Below the pieces are notes generated by a model. It saw only the letters and a program-made list of their open reading frames with translations, searched no databases and was not told the origin of the DNA. The position numbers were made by a program, and so were the translations under genes. A DNA stretch of 64,000 nt from Bacteroidales bacterium (lineage in GTDB: Bacteria; Bacteroidota; Bacteroidia; Bacteroidales; Muribaculaceae). Positions within the stretch are counted from its first letter, which is position 1; every line of letters begins with the position of its first letter. Of this stretch, positions 16,381 to 25,566 are shown in pieces. The stretch is from the NCBI GenBank assembly GCA_019416425.1, contig DXXK01000095.1, forward strand, positions 1-64,000, read 5' to 3'.

Positions 16381-16426
16381 TCACGGCAACCTACACATTT
16401 GTAAAACCGATTAATAGACAGCTAAA

Positions 16427-17149
16427 ATGGGAAGAGTAAAAATAGCTAAGAAGAGCACATTCATCGACATGACGGCGATGAGTGATGTGACCGTGCTGCT
16501 GCTTACCTTCTTCATGCTGACTTCGACCTTCCTTAGCAAGGAACCAACCACGGTCATCACGCCTCCCTCGGTTTCGCCTGAAAAGGTTCAGGAAACCAAC
16601 TTCGTGCAGGTGCTGGTGAATCCCGAAGGGAAGGTTTGGCTCTCGATGAACAACGACACCTCCAAAAACTGGAGCAACGAAAAGATGCGCATGGCGCTGT
16701 TGGACAAAGTGAGCGAAATCTACAACGAGTCACATAAGAATAAGATCAGCTTCACACCGGAGCAGAAGTATGCCTTCAGCAAGTTGGGCACATTCGGTGT
16801 CCCCTTGAACCAGATGGGCGCGTTCCTTGACCTGGCGACACAGCAGGAAGGCCAGACCCAGATGGACAAGTGGCTGGAAGGCGACGACAATCCGAACCAT
16901 ACCTCCGGAATTCCAATCAGCTGGAACGAGAATGAGCAGCAGCCCAACGAATTCCAGATGTGGATGAAGGCAATGCGTCAGACCGACAACGACAATCTGG
17001 CTCAGGCCATCAAGGATGGCTCGGGTGTCGCGATCAAGGCTGACCAGAATACCGCTTTCGATGTGATACACATGGTGATGGATAACCTCCAGACCATTCA
17101 CATGAACAAGTTTACGTTATTGACAGCTCTGAAGGGCGCAGAAGAATAA
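16427..17149 (+). CDS. exbD: ExbD/TolR-family protein, first copy
   Basis: ExbD contributes the proton-accepting aspartate inside the ExbB pore. This 240-residue copy has a single N-terminal membrane helix (VTVLLLTFFMLTSTFL, about 21-36) preceded by DMTAMSD, whose second Asp is the conserved one. The periplasmic part is about 200 residues, much longer than the 141-residue E. coli ExbD. It includes a segment rich in Asn and Gln before a normal TolR-like end. It sits 46 nt after exbB and 5 nt before a second exbD. Confidence 0.9.
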   Translation: MGRVKIAKKSTFIDMTAMSDVTVLLLTFFMLTSTFLSKEPTTVITPPSVSPEKVQETNFVQVLVNPEGKVWLSMNNDTSKNWSNEKMRMALLDKVSEIYNESHKNKISFTPEQKYAFSKLGTFGVPLNQMGAFLDLATQQEGQTQMDKWLEGDDNPNHTSGIPISWNENEQQPNEFQMWMKAMRQTDNDNLAQAIKDGSGVAIKADQNTAFDVIHMVMDNLQTIHMNKFTLLTALKGAEE

Positions 17150-17154
17150 TCAAG

Positions 17155-17931
17155 ATGGCAGAAGTTCAACAAAACAATGGTGGCGGCAAAGGCAAAAACC
17201 ACCAGAAGAAAATGACGATTCGCGTGGATTTCACGCCTATGGTCGACATGAACATGTTGCTTATCACATTCTTCATGCTCTGTACGACTATGATCAAATC
17301 GCAAACGCTGAGTATCGCCTTGCCCTCGAACGAGAAAGTGGACAACGTCGAGAATATGTCGCAGGCATCCGCCGATGACGCCGTGACTATCATTCTGGAC
17401 GCTAAACGCAAAGTCGGCTCGATGGATGTTGACACCGTCAACGGCAAGGTTATCCCCGTTATCTACTACTACTTCGGCAAGCCCGGCGGCGATGCCGGTA
17501 TCGGCGACACCCCGGAGCAGATAGCAGCTAACAATAACCTTCAGGAATCGGAGTTCCTGGCAAATGACGAGAAATCGGGTAAAGCCCGCGGTATCCGCGA
17601 GATTATCCAGCAACGCAACAAAGAAGTGCTGACCGAGGTCAACAAGCTCAAGGAGAAGTACGCCAACGGCGGCTTCGGCTCGCTTGAGACCAAGGACGGC
17701 CGCGAGAAGGCACAGGCCGCCTACGACGAGGCTGCTTCCAAGGTGCGTAAGGATGAGAACCTGAAGAAACCTGTCATCATCATCAAGTCTACGCCTCAGG
17801 CTTCCTACGGCAGCCTCGTTGCAGTACTGGACGAGATGCAGATCAACTCCATTTCCAAGTACCAGATTGATAACATGACCAAGGTGGACTCCGTAATGGT
17901 CATTGACTATCAGAACCGTCATCACAAGTAA
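17155..17931 (+). CDS. exbD: ExbD/TolR-family protein, second copy
   Basis: A second, diverged ExbD of 258 residues. It has the membrane helix MLLITFFMLCTTM preceded by DFTPMVDMN with the conserved Asp, and a long periplasmic domain containing a charged helical stretch (NKEVLTEVNKLKEKYA). Two different ExbD subunits in tandem suggest a mixed ExbD dimer inside one ExbB pentamer, as is usual in Bacteroidota. This is inference. It is followed 33 nt later by tonB. Confidence 0.9.
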   Translation: MAEVQQNNGGGKGKNHQKKMTIRVDFTPMVDMNMLLITFFMLCTTMIKSQTLSIALPSNEKVDNVENMSQASADDAVTIILDAKRKVGSMDVDTVNGKVIPVIYYYFGKPGGDAGIGDTPEQIAANNNLQESEFLANDEKSGKARGIREIIQQRNKEVLTEVNKLKEKYANGGFGSLETKDGREKAQAAYDEAASKVRKDENLKKPVIIIKSTPQASYGSLVAVLDEMQINSISKYQIDNMTKVDSVMVIDYQNRHHK

Positions 17932-17964
17932 TGTTGGATTTATTAACCTTTAAGACAATCGAAA

Positions 17965-18834
17965 ATGGCTAAAAGTAATGTAGATCTGACATCGAGAGAG
18001 TGGAATGACCTTATCTTTGCCGACAAGAACAAAGACTTCGGTGCATATCAGATCCGTAAGAAGAGCGACCGCCGTCACAACATGGCCATGCTGTTCATGC
18101 TGGTCGGTCTGGCAGTAGTTGTTGTCCTGGTCATGGCATTGAGCAAGTATTCCGAGTACCGTGCAGAACAGGCTGCCCTGGAACTCCAGGAACAGCGTGA
18201 GAAGATGATGGCGGCCCAGCTTGCTGAGCAGCAGCAGGAGGAAGAAGAAATCGAAGAGCCGGAAGAGCAGAAGTTCGAGCAGCCTGAGGTGACAGTTCCC
18301 GAAGAGGTGCTGGCTACCGTACAGGTTACCCAGATCGCTATCGTCGACGCCGACAAGGTGAAGAACGAGGTGATGGACATGGATACCCAGAAGGAGGACA
18401 ACACCGCACGCGGTGTCGTAACCCAGGAGGGTAGCGACGATGCCGACAAGTTCCAGGCCGTGCAGGAGCAGGTCGTTGTAAAGGAACCCGAACCTGAGAA
18501 GCCCAAGGAGGAGGAAATCTTCGTTGCGGTCGAGCAGCAGGCTGAGTTCCCCGGTGGCCAGGCAGCCCTGATGAAGTGGCTTTCGAACAATGTCCGCTAT
18601 CCGGAGACAGCACAGCAGAACGACGTTCAGGGTCGTGTAATCGTGAAGTTCGTCGTTGAGAAGGATGGTTCCATCGGAGCCGCCACAATCCTGAAGGGTG
18701 TGGACAAGGACCTCGATAAGGAAGCCCTCCGTGTTGTGAAGAAGATGCCTAAATGGCAACCCGGTAAGAACAACGGTGTAGCCGTACGAAGCTACTTCAA
18801 CCTTCCCGTGGTCTTCAAACTCCAGAATCAGTAA
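17965..18834 (+). CDS. tonB: TonB energy-transducing protein
   Basis: A 289-residue TonB. The cytosolic start (NDLIFADKNKDFGAYQIRK) is typical of the phylum's TonB proteins. A membrane helix follows near 43-59, then a Glu/Gln/Pro-rich periplasmic spacer (about 70-175). The C-terminal TonB domain (about 195-285) contains FPGGQAALMKWLSNNVRYPE, GRVIVKFVVEKDGSI and a final FNLPVVFKL strand, which pairs with the TonB box of receptors. It completes the energising unit that the two receptor-type genes at 58-64 kb would need. Confidence 0.95.
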   Translation: MAKSNVDLTSREWNDLIFADKNKDFGAYQIRKKSDRRHNMAMLFMLVGLAVVVVLVMALSKYSEYRAEQAALELQEQREKMMAAQLAEQQQEEEEIEEPEEQKFEQPEVTVPEEVLATVQVTQIAIVDADKVKNEVMDMDTQKEDNTARGVVTQEGSDDADKFQAVQEQVVVKEPEPEKPKEEEIFVAVEQQAEFPGGQAALMKWLSNNVRYPETAQQNDVQGRVIVKFVVEKDGSIGAATILKGVDKDLDKEALRVVKKMPKWQPGKNNGVAVRSYFNLPVVFKLQNQ

Positions 18835-18860
18835 TTACTGAGATTCTAACTATATCTGAA

Positions 18861-18896
18861 GATGGTGGCCGTTCCGGTCACCATCTTCTTTTTTTT
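18861..18896 (+). terminator. Rho-independent terminator after tonB
   Basis: GATGGTG pairs with CACCATC, with an inner GC pair and short loop, and is followed by TTCTTTTTTTT. It ends the exbB-tonB transcript, so the next genes need another promoter or read-through. Confidence 0.9.
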
Positions 18897-19117
18897 AATG
18901 GCCAATGACTCTTATAAATCTTATAACTCCCGCTTCTCCCGCACCCCAGCAAAAATTTTTCCAATTTGTTAAATTATTTTCTAAAATTTTATTAATTTTA
19001 CAACTGGAAATCCGTTGCACAATTTCCGACAACACCGTATACTATTTATGTAGCGCTGTTGAACTCTATTAGCCCCCATTTGTTAAAATAGTAAGAACTA
19101 TTAAAAAACATTAAGTT

Positions 19118-19330
19118 ATGAGAGGTAATTATGATGACCGCCCGCAGCCGCCCAAGGGGGCTCGTCTGGCGTTCGGGATATTTATGATACTGTTCTACAT
19201 CGGTGTTGGCATTCTGTTCTTCCTGGACATATTCAATATCGACAATACAGCAGTAAGCTACACCATCGGAATCCTGCTCTGCCTGTACGGAGTGTTCAGG
19301 GCATACAGGCTTTACAAAGGCATGAACTGA
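19118..19330 (+). CDS. Small two-segment membrane protein
   Basis: 70 residues: a charged, Pro-containing N-terminus (RGNYDDRPQPPKGARLA), two membrane segments (about 17-39 and 44-63) and a basic tail. I recognise no family function. It lies between tonB and the PstS-like gene, in the position where Bacteroidales Ton clusters often carry a short membrane protein. A supporting role there is a guess. Confidence 0.7.
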   Translation: MRGNYDDRPQPPKGARLAFGIFMILFYIGVGILFFLDIFNIDNTAVSYTIGILLCLYGVFRAYRLYKGMN

Positions 19331-19430
19331 CACCTATGTCCACACCCGTAGATAATCAATAAACTGCATAAGGGAGGAATTAAACCGTTCCCCCCTTTGT
19401 TTATCTAAAAACCAAGAAACATTAATAGCC

Positions 19431-20435
19431 ATGAAACTGACCAGACTCGCAATATACTCGCTTGTCCTCCTAAGCACCCTTGGGGCTGCGTCCTGCGCAA
19501 AAATCAAAAAGGGTGAGTACGCCAAAGGCACCGCAACGGTGTTCTGTGACGACGGGTTCAAGAAAATCCTGGACGAGGAGATCGAAGTGTTCGAGTACTC
19601 CTACCCGGGCAGCTCGATCATCCCATTCTACGTCGACGAACAGTCGGCCATCGACACCTTGCTCAACGATGGCACTCAAGCCATAATCGTCACCCGTGAG
19701 CTTACCAAGGATCAGGTGAAGTATATGAAGGATAAATGGAAACGTGTGGTCCGCCAGAAACCCATCGCGGTCGACGCCGTGGCCCTGATCACCAACAAGG
19801 ACAACAACGTATCCACGCTGTCCATGACCGAGATTGGAGAGATACTGAACGGTAAGATCTCGAAATGGAGCCAGCTGGCCGGAAACGACACCACCTCCAT
19901 CAAGCTTGTCTTCGACAACGCCGGCAGTTCCGCCGTCAGCTACATGCGCGACAAGTTCCTGCCACAGGGCGCCAAGATCTCCGACAACCCGAACGCATTT
20001 GCCCAGCATAATAACGCCGCGGTGTTCGATGTTGTTAAAAAGGATAAAAACGCACTCGGCATAATCAGCGTCAGCTGGCTGGGAGACGATCTGAGCCTGG
20101 CCAAGGACGTTCCGGTAGACAAACGATACGAAGACTATCAGAATCAGAACGATACGGTCGCCACGAACCTCACCACCGAGGTAAATGTGATCAAGGTCAG
20201 CAACCCGACCGAGGCCAATGATTTCGATCCGACGGCCTACAAGCCCTACCAGGTATATATAAATTCAGGAGAATATCCGTTATTTAGAAAGGTATACATG
20301 ATTTCAACGGCATCGAATTCGACTGTACTGTATAGTTTCTATACTTTCGTCACCGGATTCGCAGGCCAGAAAATCATCTCGCGCACGGGAATCCTCCCCT
20401 ACAATGTATCACCCCGCCGCGTGGAACTGAAGTGA
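19431..20435 (+). CDS. PstS-like substrate-binding lipoprotein
   Basis: A 334-residue lipoprotein (lipobox GAASC, Cys at 23) with a periplasmic binding-protein fold of the phosphate-binding PstS type. It has an N-terminal TATVFCDDGFKKILDEEIEVF strand-helix (in the pstS position), LTMTEIG-like SMTEIGEILNGKISKW and a later DNAGSSAVSYMRDKF. No pstC, pstA or pstB genes follow. Its place between the Ton operon and a TPR lipid-free secreted protein makes an ABC phosphate importer role less likely than a Ton-linked one. The ligand is unknown. Confidence 0.8.
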   Translation: MKLTRLAIYSLVLLSTLGAASCAKIKKGEYAKGTATVFCDDGFKKILDEEIEVFEYSYPGSSIIPFYVDEQSAIDTLLNDGTQAIIVTRELTKDQVKYMKDKWKRVVRQKPIAVDAVALITNKDNNVSTLSMTEIGEILNGKISKWSQLAGNDTTSIKLVFDNAGSSAVSYMRDKFLPQGAKISDNPNAFAQHNNAAVFDVVKKDKNALGIISVSWLGDDLSLAKDVPVDKRYEDYQNQNDTVATNLTTEVNVIKVSNPTEANDFDPTAYKPYQVYINSGEYPLFRKVYMISTASNSTVLYSFYTFVTGFAGQKIISRTGILPYNVSPRRVELK

Positions 20436-20457
20436 GAACAGTATAACAACACAGCAT

Positions 20458-22116
20458 ATGAAACTTAAAACTTTGATGACGCTCTGCTTCGCCGGAGCAG
20501 CAACATTCGGAGCTTATGCCCAGACTCATGTGGAAGGCCAGGAATACTTCAAGGCCGACCAGATGGCCAATGCCAAGGACCTGTTGAACCGCGCTCTGGG
20601 CAACGCCGGCACCAACAAGGCCGTGGCCAACTATTATCTGGGTATGATCGCCCTCAACGAGAATCAGAACGCAGCCGCCGCGAAGTACTTCGCCGACGGT
20701 GTGGCAGCCGACCCCGAGTATCCCTACAACTACGTGGGACAGGGCGAAATGGCGCTCAAGGCAGGCAACGTGAAGGAAGCCGAGGAGTTTTTCAAGACAG
20801 CCCGCAAGTTCGCCAAGAAGGATCTGTCTGTCGAGATTGCCATCGCACGCGCCTACGACGCGGCAGACCCCGCCAAATATGCAAAGCAGATCGGCAAGTG
20901 CGTGGAGAAGGTTCAGAAAAAGGACATGCAGGATCCCGACCTGCTTATCTTCCTTGGCGACCAGGCCCGCGAGCGCAAGGAAATCGGTGACGCCGCCGCC
21001 AAGTACGAGAACGCAAAGAACGCCGACAAGAACGCGACGGCCGCCTACGTCAAGTACGCCAACCTGTTCACCATGGTCAATCCTGACTACGCCGTCAAGA
21101 TGCTCCAGGAGCTTCTGTCGGTCAATCCCAAGTCCGCTCTGGGTCAGCGTGAGCTCGCCATCGCCTACTACAACAAGAAGGACTACGCCAATGCCGTCAA
21201 GCAGTACGAGGCATATATGAACAACCCCAGCCACTTCGACAGTGACGAGAACCGCTATGCGTTCCTGCTGTTCTACGGCGGAAACTTCAAGAAGGGCTAC
21301 GACTTCGCCACACAACGTCTGGCCAAGAATCCACAGGACTTCACCGCTCTGCGCTACCAGTTCATGAACGCAGCCCAGCTCCCCGAAATGAAAGACCAGA
21401 CACTGGCTTTGGCTGAGAATCTGTACAACGTACACAAGGCAAATCCAGAGGCCAACAAGATGGCTCCCATCGACTACACCCTGATTGCCGACGAGATGGG
21501 CAAAGCCAAGCGCGCCGACGAGGCCATCGAGGTGCTGAAGGACGGTATCAAGACCAACCCCGACAACACCAATCTGGACAAGCAGCTTGCCATGGCCTAT
21601 GTTGACAAGAACGACCTGGCTTCCGCCGCCGAGGCTTACAAGGGTTATCTGGCTAAGACTCCGGAACCCTCATACAACGACTATATCCAGCAGGCTACGT
21701 TCCTGTACTACGCCGGGGTGCAGTATAAGGCTGATCCCGCTAAGGCCGACCAGTACTATGCCGAAGAGGAAGAGGTCCTGAACAAGGCAGCTGAGGCTTA
21801 CCCGGGTTTCTACAAACCCAACAAGATGCGTGGAGACATCGCCAAGGCCAAGGCTGCCGAGGTGCCCGACGCCGATGAGAAGGCCATCGCTGCCGCTGCC
21901 GTTCCCATGTACACCAAATCCCTGTCCGAGTACGAGGCCATGGATCCCGCCAACCGCAGCAACGCGGCCAAGCGTGACGCCGCCGAAATGTACCTATACA
22001 TGGGCAACTACTACGTCAAGAACGACGACAACGCCAAGGGTAAGGAGATGTTCTACAAATATCTCGAGATCAAGCCTGAGGACAACGTTGTTCGCGAATA
22101 CGCCGACAAACTCTGA
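20458..22116 (+). CDS. Secreted tetratricopeptide-repeat protein
   Basis: 552 residues with a signal peptide (cleavage near AYA-QTH, about residue 22) and a body of repeated helix pairs. The repeats run from about residue 25 to the end (for example ANYYLGMIALNENQNAAAAK and ELAIAYYNKKDYANAVKQY). TPR arrays act as protein-docking surfaces, so a periplasmic scaffold role is likely. It begins 22 nt after the PstS-like gene and ends at a strong terminator. Codon use suggests high expression. Confidence 0.85.
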   Translation: MKLKTLMTLCFAGAATFGAYAQTHVEGQEYFKADQMANAKDLLNRALGNAGTNKAVANYYLGMIALNENQNAAAAKYFADGVAADPEYPYNYVGQGEMALKAGNVKEAEEFFKTARKFAKKDLSVEIAIARAYDAADPAKYAKQIGKCVEKVQKKDMQDPDLLIFLGDQARERKEIGDAAAKYENAKNADKNATAAYVKYANLFTMVNPDYAVKMLQELLSVNPKSALGQRELAIAYYNKKDYANAVKQYEAYMNNPSHFDSDENRYAFLLFYGGNFKKGYDFATQRLAKNPQDFTALRYQFMNAAQLPEMKDQTLALAENLYNVHKANPEANKMAPIDYTLIADEMGKAKRADEAIEVLKDGIKTNPDNTNLDKQLAMAYVDKNDLASAAEAYKGYLAKTPEPSYNDYIQQATFLYYAGVQYKADPAKADQYYAEEEEVLNKAAEAYPGFYKPNKMRGDIAKAKAAEVPDADEKAIAAAAVPMYTKSLSEYEAMDPANRSNAAKRDAAEMYLYMGNYYVKNDDNAKGKEMFYKYLEIKPEDNVVREYADKL

Positions 22117-22143
22117 TCCGAACCATACATCCACCCAATATCG

Positions 22144-22176
22144 AAAGGATGTCGCCGACCGCGACATCCTTTTTTG
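22144..22176 (+). terminator. Rho-independent terminator after the TPR gene
   Basis: AAAGGATGTCGC pairs with GCGACATCCTTT around CGACC, followed by a run of T. The T tail runs into the -33 box of the nqr promoter. Confidence 0.9.
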
Positions 22177-22208
22177 TTTGTCTTTTTTAAGATTTTTTTG
22201 TATTTTTG
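22177..22208 (+). promoter_or_regulatory. Promoter of the nqr operon
   Basis: TTTG (22177-22180), a 20-nt spacer and TATTTTTG (22201-22208), matching both boxes. It starts immediately after the preceding terminator and leaves a leader of about 65 nt. Confidence 0.8.
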
Positions 22209-22280
22209 CATTTTGTGTAGGATTACGGAATTTTTTACGTAATTCACCCGCGTTATAACAACTCCAGGACGACAATAGTC

Positions 22281-23615
22281 ATGCCAAAGGTAATCAAAAT
22301 CAAGAAAGGACTGGACATCCCGTTGACCGGTGCTGTGTCCGGCAAAGAAACCCACGATACGACGGCCAAGCTGTTCGGTATCGTGCCCGATGACTTCACG
22401 GGTTACAAATGGAAGTGCTGCGTCAAGCCCGGCGACACGGTCAAGGCCGGCGCCCCGTTGCTGTACGCCAAAGAAGACGAGAACATCAAGCTGGTGTCGC
22501 CCGCCGACGGCACTGTGACGGATGTGCATCGTGGCGAACGCCGCAAGATTGAGTTTGTATCGGTGGAAGGTTCCCCGGCGATCGCGACTCCAGGTCGTCC
22601 GGCCGCCAAAAGCCGTGAGGAGATTCTTGTAGCACTGAAAGGTTCAGGCCTGTTCGCCATGCTGCGCCAGCGTCCCTTCGACACGGTGCCCTTCATGCCA
22701 CAGGTTCCCCGCGACATCTTCGTTACCGCTTTCGATTCCGCTCCACTTGCGGCTCAGATGCTTGACGCCGAAGTCAGGATCTATCTCGAGGCCGGTCTGG
22801 AAATCCTCAAGAAGCTCACTGACGGTCGGGTCTACCTGTCTGTTCCCGAGGGTACGGATGTGACATCCAATGTCGCCGAGGTGGTTGCCGTAATCGGACC
22901 TCATCCGGCCGGCAACGTAGGAACACAGATCGCCAACATCGCTCCCCTTAACAAAGGCGAGGTTGTCTGGACACTCGATGCAGTTACAGCCGCACGTATC
23001 GGACGTTATTTCTCCAAAGGCGAGCTGGACTTCTCAGCACGCGTGGCGCTGACCGGTCCTGAAGTCAAGGAGCCCCATGTCACCGTCACCACCATCGGAG
23101 CCTCCATCGCCTCGCTGGTACAAGGGCAGATCAAGGAGGACGACTCCCACAAACGAATCATCAGCGGAAACGTACTGACCGGTAAGAAAGTCGATGCCAA
23201 GGAGGGATTCCTGCGCTTCCCCTACCGCCAGATCACCGTGATCCAGGAGGGCGACCAGGCCGATGAGTTCATGGGATGGGCCTCGCTCAACCCACACAAG
23301 TACAGCGTGCGCCACACCTTCCCCACTTTCCTGAAGGGACTGGGCAATGGATTCAATTTCGACGCACGTATCCGCGGCGGACATCGCGCCATGATCATGA
23401 ACAATGAGTACGACCGCGTGTTCCCCATGGACATCTACCCCGAATACCTGATCAAGGCGATTCTCGCCAAGGATATCGACCGCATGGAGAAACTCGGCAT
23501 CTACGAGGTCGCTCCCGAGGATTTCGCGCTTCCCGAGTTCGTAGACACATCCAAACTCGAACTACAGAAAATCGTGGCCGACGGACTTGACTACCTGCGC
23601 CAGGAGACCATCTGA
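22281..23615 (+). CDS. nqrA: Na+-translocating NADH:quinone reductase subunit A
   Basis: NqrA is the cytosolic subunit of the sodium-pumping NADH:ubi/menaquinone oxidoreductase and contributes to quinone binding. The 444-residue protein starts with the family's IKIKKGLDIPLTG and has a lipoyl-like hammerhead fold (VKPGDTVKAGAPLLYAKED). Length and motifs are normal. It opens a complete six-gene nqr operon. Confidence 0.95.
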   Translation: MPKVIKIKKGLDIPLTGAVSGKETHDTTAKLFGIVPDDFTGYKWKCCVKPGDTVKAGAPLLYAKEDENIKLVSPADGTVTDVHRGERRKIEFVSVEGSPAIATPGRPAAKSREEILVALKGSGLFAMLRQRPFDTVPFMPQVPRDIFVTAFDSAPLAAQMLDAEVRIYLEAGLEILKKLTDGRVYLSVPEGTDVTSNVAEVVAVIGPHPAGNVGTQIANIAPLNKGEVVWTLDAVTAARIGRYFSKGELDFSARVALTGPEVKEPHVTVTTIGASIASLVQGQIKEDDSHKRIISGNVLTGKKVDAKEGFLRFPYRQITVIQEGDQADEFMGWASLNPHKYSVRHTFPTFLKGLGNGFNFDARIRGGHRAMIMNNEYDRVFPMDIYPEYLIKAILAKDIDRMEKLGIYEVAPEDFALPEFVDTSKLELQKIVADGLDYLRQETI

Positions 23616-23642
23616 TTCTATACCCCATCAATAATTTCAATC

Positions 23643-24836
23643 GTGAAAGGATTAAAAAAGAACATCGACAAAATCAAGCCGAAATTTGAGAAAGGGGGTA
23701 AGTTCGAGAAACTGAACTCCGTATTCGACGGCTTCTACACGTTCCTGTTCACTCCCAACGAGACATCGCGTACGGGAGTACATATCCACGACAGCAACGA
23801 CTCGAAGCGAGCCATGATCACGGTGGTAATCGCCCTTCTACCCTGCTGTCTGTTCGGTATGTGGAACATAGGATTGCAGCATTTCATGGCAATAGGAGAT
23901 GCCGACCGTTCGTTCTGGCGGCTGTTCTTCTACGGCTTCTGGGCAGTGCTGCCGCAGATTCTTACAGCCTACATAGTTGGACTCGGAATCGAGTTCATCT
24001 GCGCCCAGCTTAAGCATGAGGAGATTCAGGAAGGATTTCTGGTTTCGGGAATCCTGATTCCTATGATCTGTCCCGTGGACACCCCATGCTGGATGCTGGC
24101 CATTGCCGTGGCGTTCTCAGTGATATTCGCCAAGGAGGTGTTCGGCGGTACAGGCTATAACTTCCTGAACGTCGCGCTGGTGACACGTGCCTTCCTCTTC
24201 TTCAGCTACCCGTCCAAGATGAGCGGCGACAACGTATTCGTTCAGCTTGGCGGACAGCCAGCGGTTGACGGATTCTCGGGCGCAACCCCGCTGGGCCAGC
24301 TGGCATCGTCCGCCGATATGAGCGCCACGGTCACCAATATCCTGGGCGAGCCTCTGAGCTACACCGACATCTTCCTGGGCCTCTATCCAGGCTCATGGGG
24401 CGAGACCTCCAGCCTGTGCATCTTCATCGGTATGGCGATCCTGCTGTTGACCGGCGTGGCCAACTGGAGAATCGTGTTCTCCGGCCTTCTTGGTGGTTTC
24501 TGCATGGCTTTCGTGGCCCACAACTGGGCTAGCCCGCTCTACCCATGCACCTATCTGCAGCCGCTGGAGCAGCTTGGTCTGGGCGGCTTCCTGTTCGCCA
24601 TCACGTTCATGGCAACCGACCCTGTGACAGCCTGTCGTACACATGTGGGGCAATACGTCTATGGAGCCCTGATCGGTATCATCGCCATACTGATCCGCTG
24701 CTACAACACCGGATATCCGGAGGGAGCGATGCTGGCGGTACTGCTGATGAACTGCTTCGCTCCGCTGATCGACTACATCGTGGTCAATACAAACATTCGC
24801 AAACGCATGCGCCGTCTGACGGTACGCAATTCATAA
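23643..24836 (+). CDS. nqrB: Na+-translocating NADH:quinone reductase subunit B
   Basis: NqrB is an integral subunit that carries a covalent FMN and riboflavin and forms part of the sodium path. The 397-residue product has about ten membrane segments and the flavinylation motif SGAT (Thr215, in DGFSGATPLGQL). The start is GTG (23643), which fits the family N-terminus. It is 27 nt after nqrA and overlaps no neighbour. Confidence 0.95.
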   Translation: MKGLKKNIDKIKPKFEKGGKFEKLNSVFDGFYTFLFTPNETSRTGVHIHDSNDSKRAMITVVIALLPCCLFGMWNIGLQHFMAIGDADRSFWRLFFYGFWAVLPQILTAYIVGLGIEFICAQLKHEEIQEGFLVSGILIPMICPVDTPCWMLAIAVAFSVIFAKEVFGGTGYNFLNVALVTRAFLFFSYPSKMSGDNVFVQLGGQPAVDGFSGATPLGQLASSADMSATVTNILGEPLSYTDIFLGLYPGSWGETSSLCIFIGMAILLLTGVANWRIVFSGLLGGFCMAFVAHNWASPLYPCTYLQPLEQLGLGGFLFAITFMATDPVTACRTHVGQYVYGALIGIIAILIRCYNTGYPEGAMLAVLLMNCFAPLIDYIVVNTNIRKRMRRLTVRNS

Positions 24837-24846
24837 TACTGTAGCC

Positions 24847-25566
24847 ATGAACCGTCAAAGCAATACATACACAATCATCTACTCGGCCGTACTGGTGATA
24901 CTGGTGGGAGTGGTCCTGTCGGTAGTCTACCAGGCCCTGCGTCCCGCTCAGGTACGCAACATCGAGGCCGACACTCAGAAACAGATCCTGGCTGCTGCCC
25001 GAATCGTGCCCGCCGAAGGCCAGGAAATCGGCACTCTTTGGAAAGAACATATCACCGCCTCATACATCGTCAACGACAAGGGTGAGAAAATCGACGCAGG
25101 CGTCGACCCGTTCAAGGTAAAGGTGTCCGACGAGGTAAAGAAACCTGCCTCCGAGCGCCTGCTCCCGGTATTTGAATGCACTACCGACAAGGGCGTCAAG
25201 TACATCCTTCCTGTCTACGGCGCCGGCCTCTGGGGCCCCATCTGGGGCTATGTGGCCTTCGACAGCAACGGCGACACAATCTACGGAGCCTACTTCGCCC
25301 ATCAGGGCGAGACTCCCGGTCTGGGCGCCGAAATCGAGAAACCCTGGTTCCAGGAGCAGTTCGAAGGCAAGGATGTCTTCGACGCCGATGGAGCGTTCCA
25401 GTCCGTCAAGGTCGTGAAGAACGGCAAGGAGCCTAACGACGGCACCGCCTACGTTCACGCCGTCTCCGGTGGTACCATCACCTCCCAGGGCGTCGAGAAG
25501 ATGTTGCAGAATTCACTTGAACCTTACACGGCCTTCTTAGCCGGACTTAAAGCTGAAAACAAATGA
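24847..25566 (+). CDS. nqrC: Na+-translocating NADH:quinone reductase subunit C
   Basis: NqrC has one N-terminal membrane helix (about 9-29) and a periplasmic FMN-binding domain. The flavinylation site reads SGGTITS (Thr210), a variant of the usual SGAT with Gly in place of Ala. ApbE attaches the FMN in other bacteria, but apbE is not in this window. The 239-residue length is normal. The stop overlaps the nqrD start by 4 nt. Confidence 0.95.
   Translation: MNRQSNTYTIIYSAVLVILVGVVLSVVYQALRPAQVRNIEADTQKQILAAARIVPAEGQEIGTLWKEHITASYIVNDKGEKIDAGVDPFKVKVSDEVKKPASERLLPVFECTTDKGVKYILPVYGAGLWGPIWGYVAFDSNGDTIYGAYFAHQGETPGLGAEIEKPWFQEQFEGKDVFDADGAFQSVKVVKNGKEPNDGTAYVHAVSGGTITSQGVEKMLQNSLEPYTAFLAGLKAENK

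Noticed and set aside
20374..21435. 353-codon minus-strand ORF opposite the TPR gene
   Set aside because: The TPR frame has a signal peptide, repeats and a terminator. The opposite frame is a low-complexity Val/Leu/Gly shadow typical of GC-rich genes.
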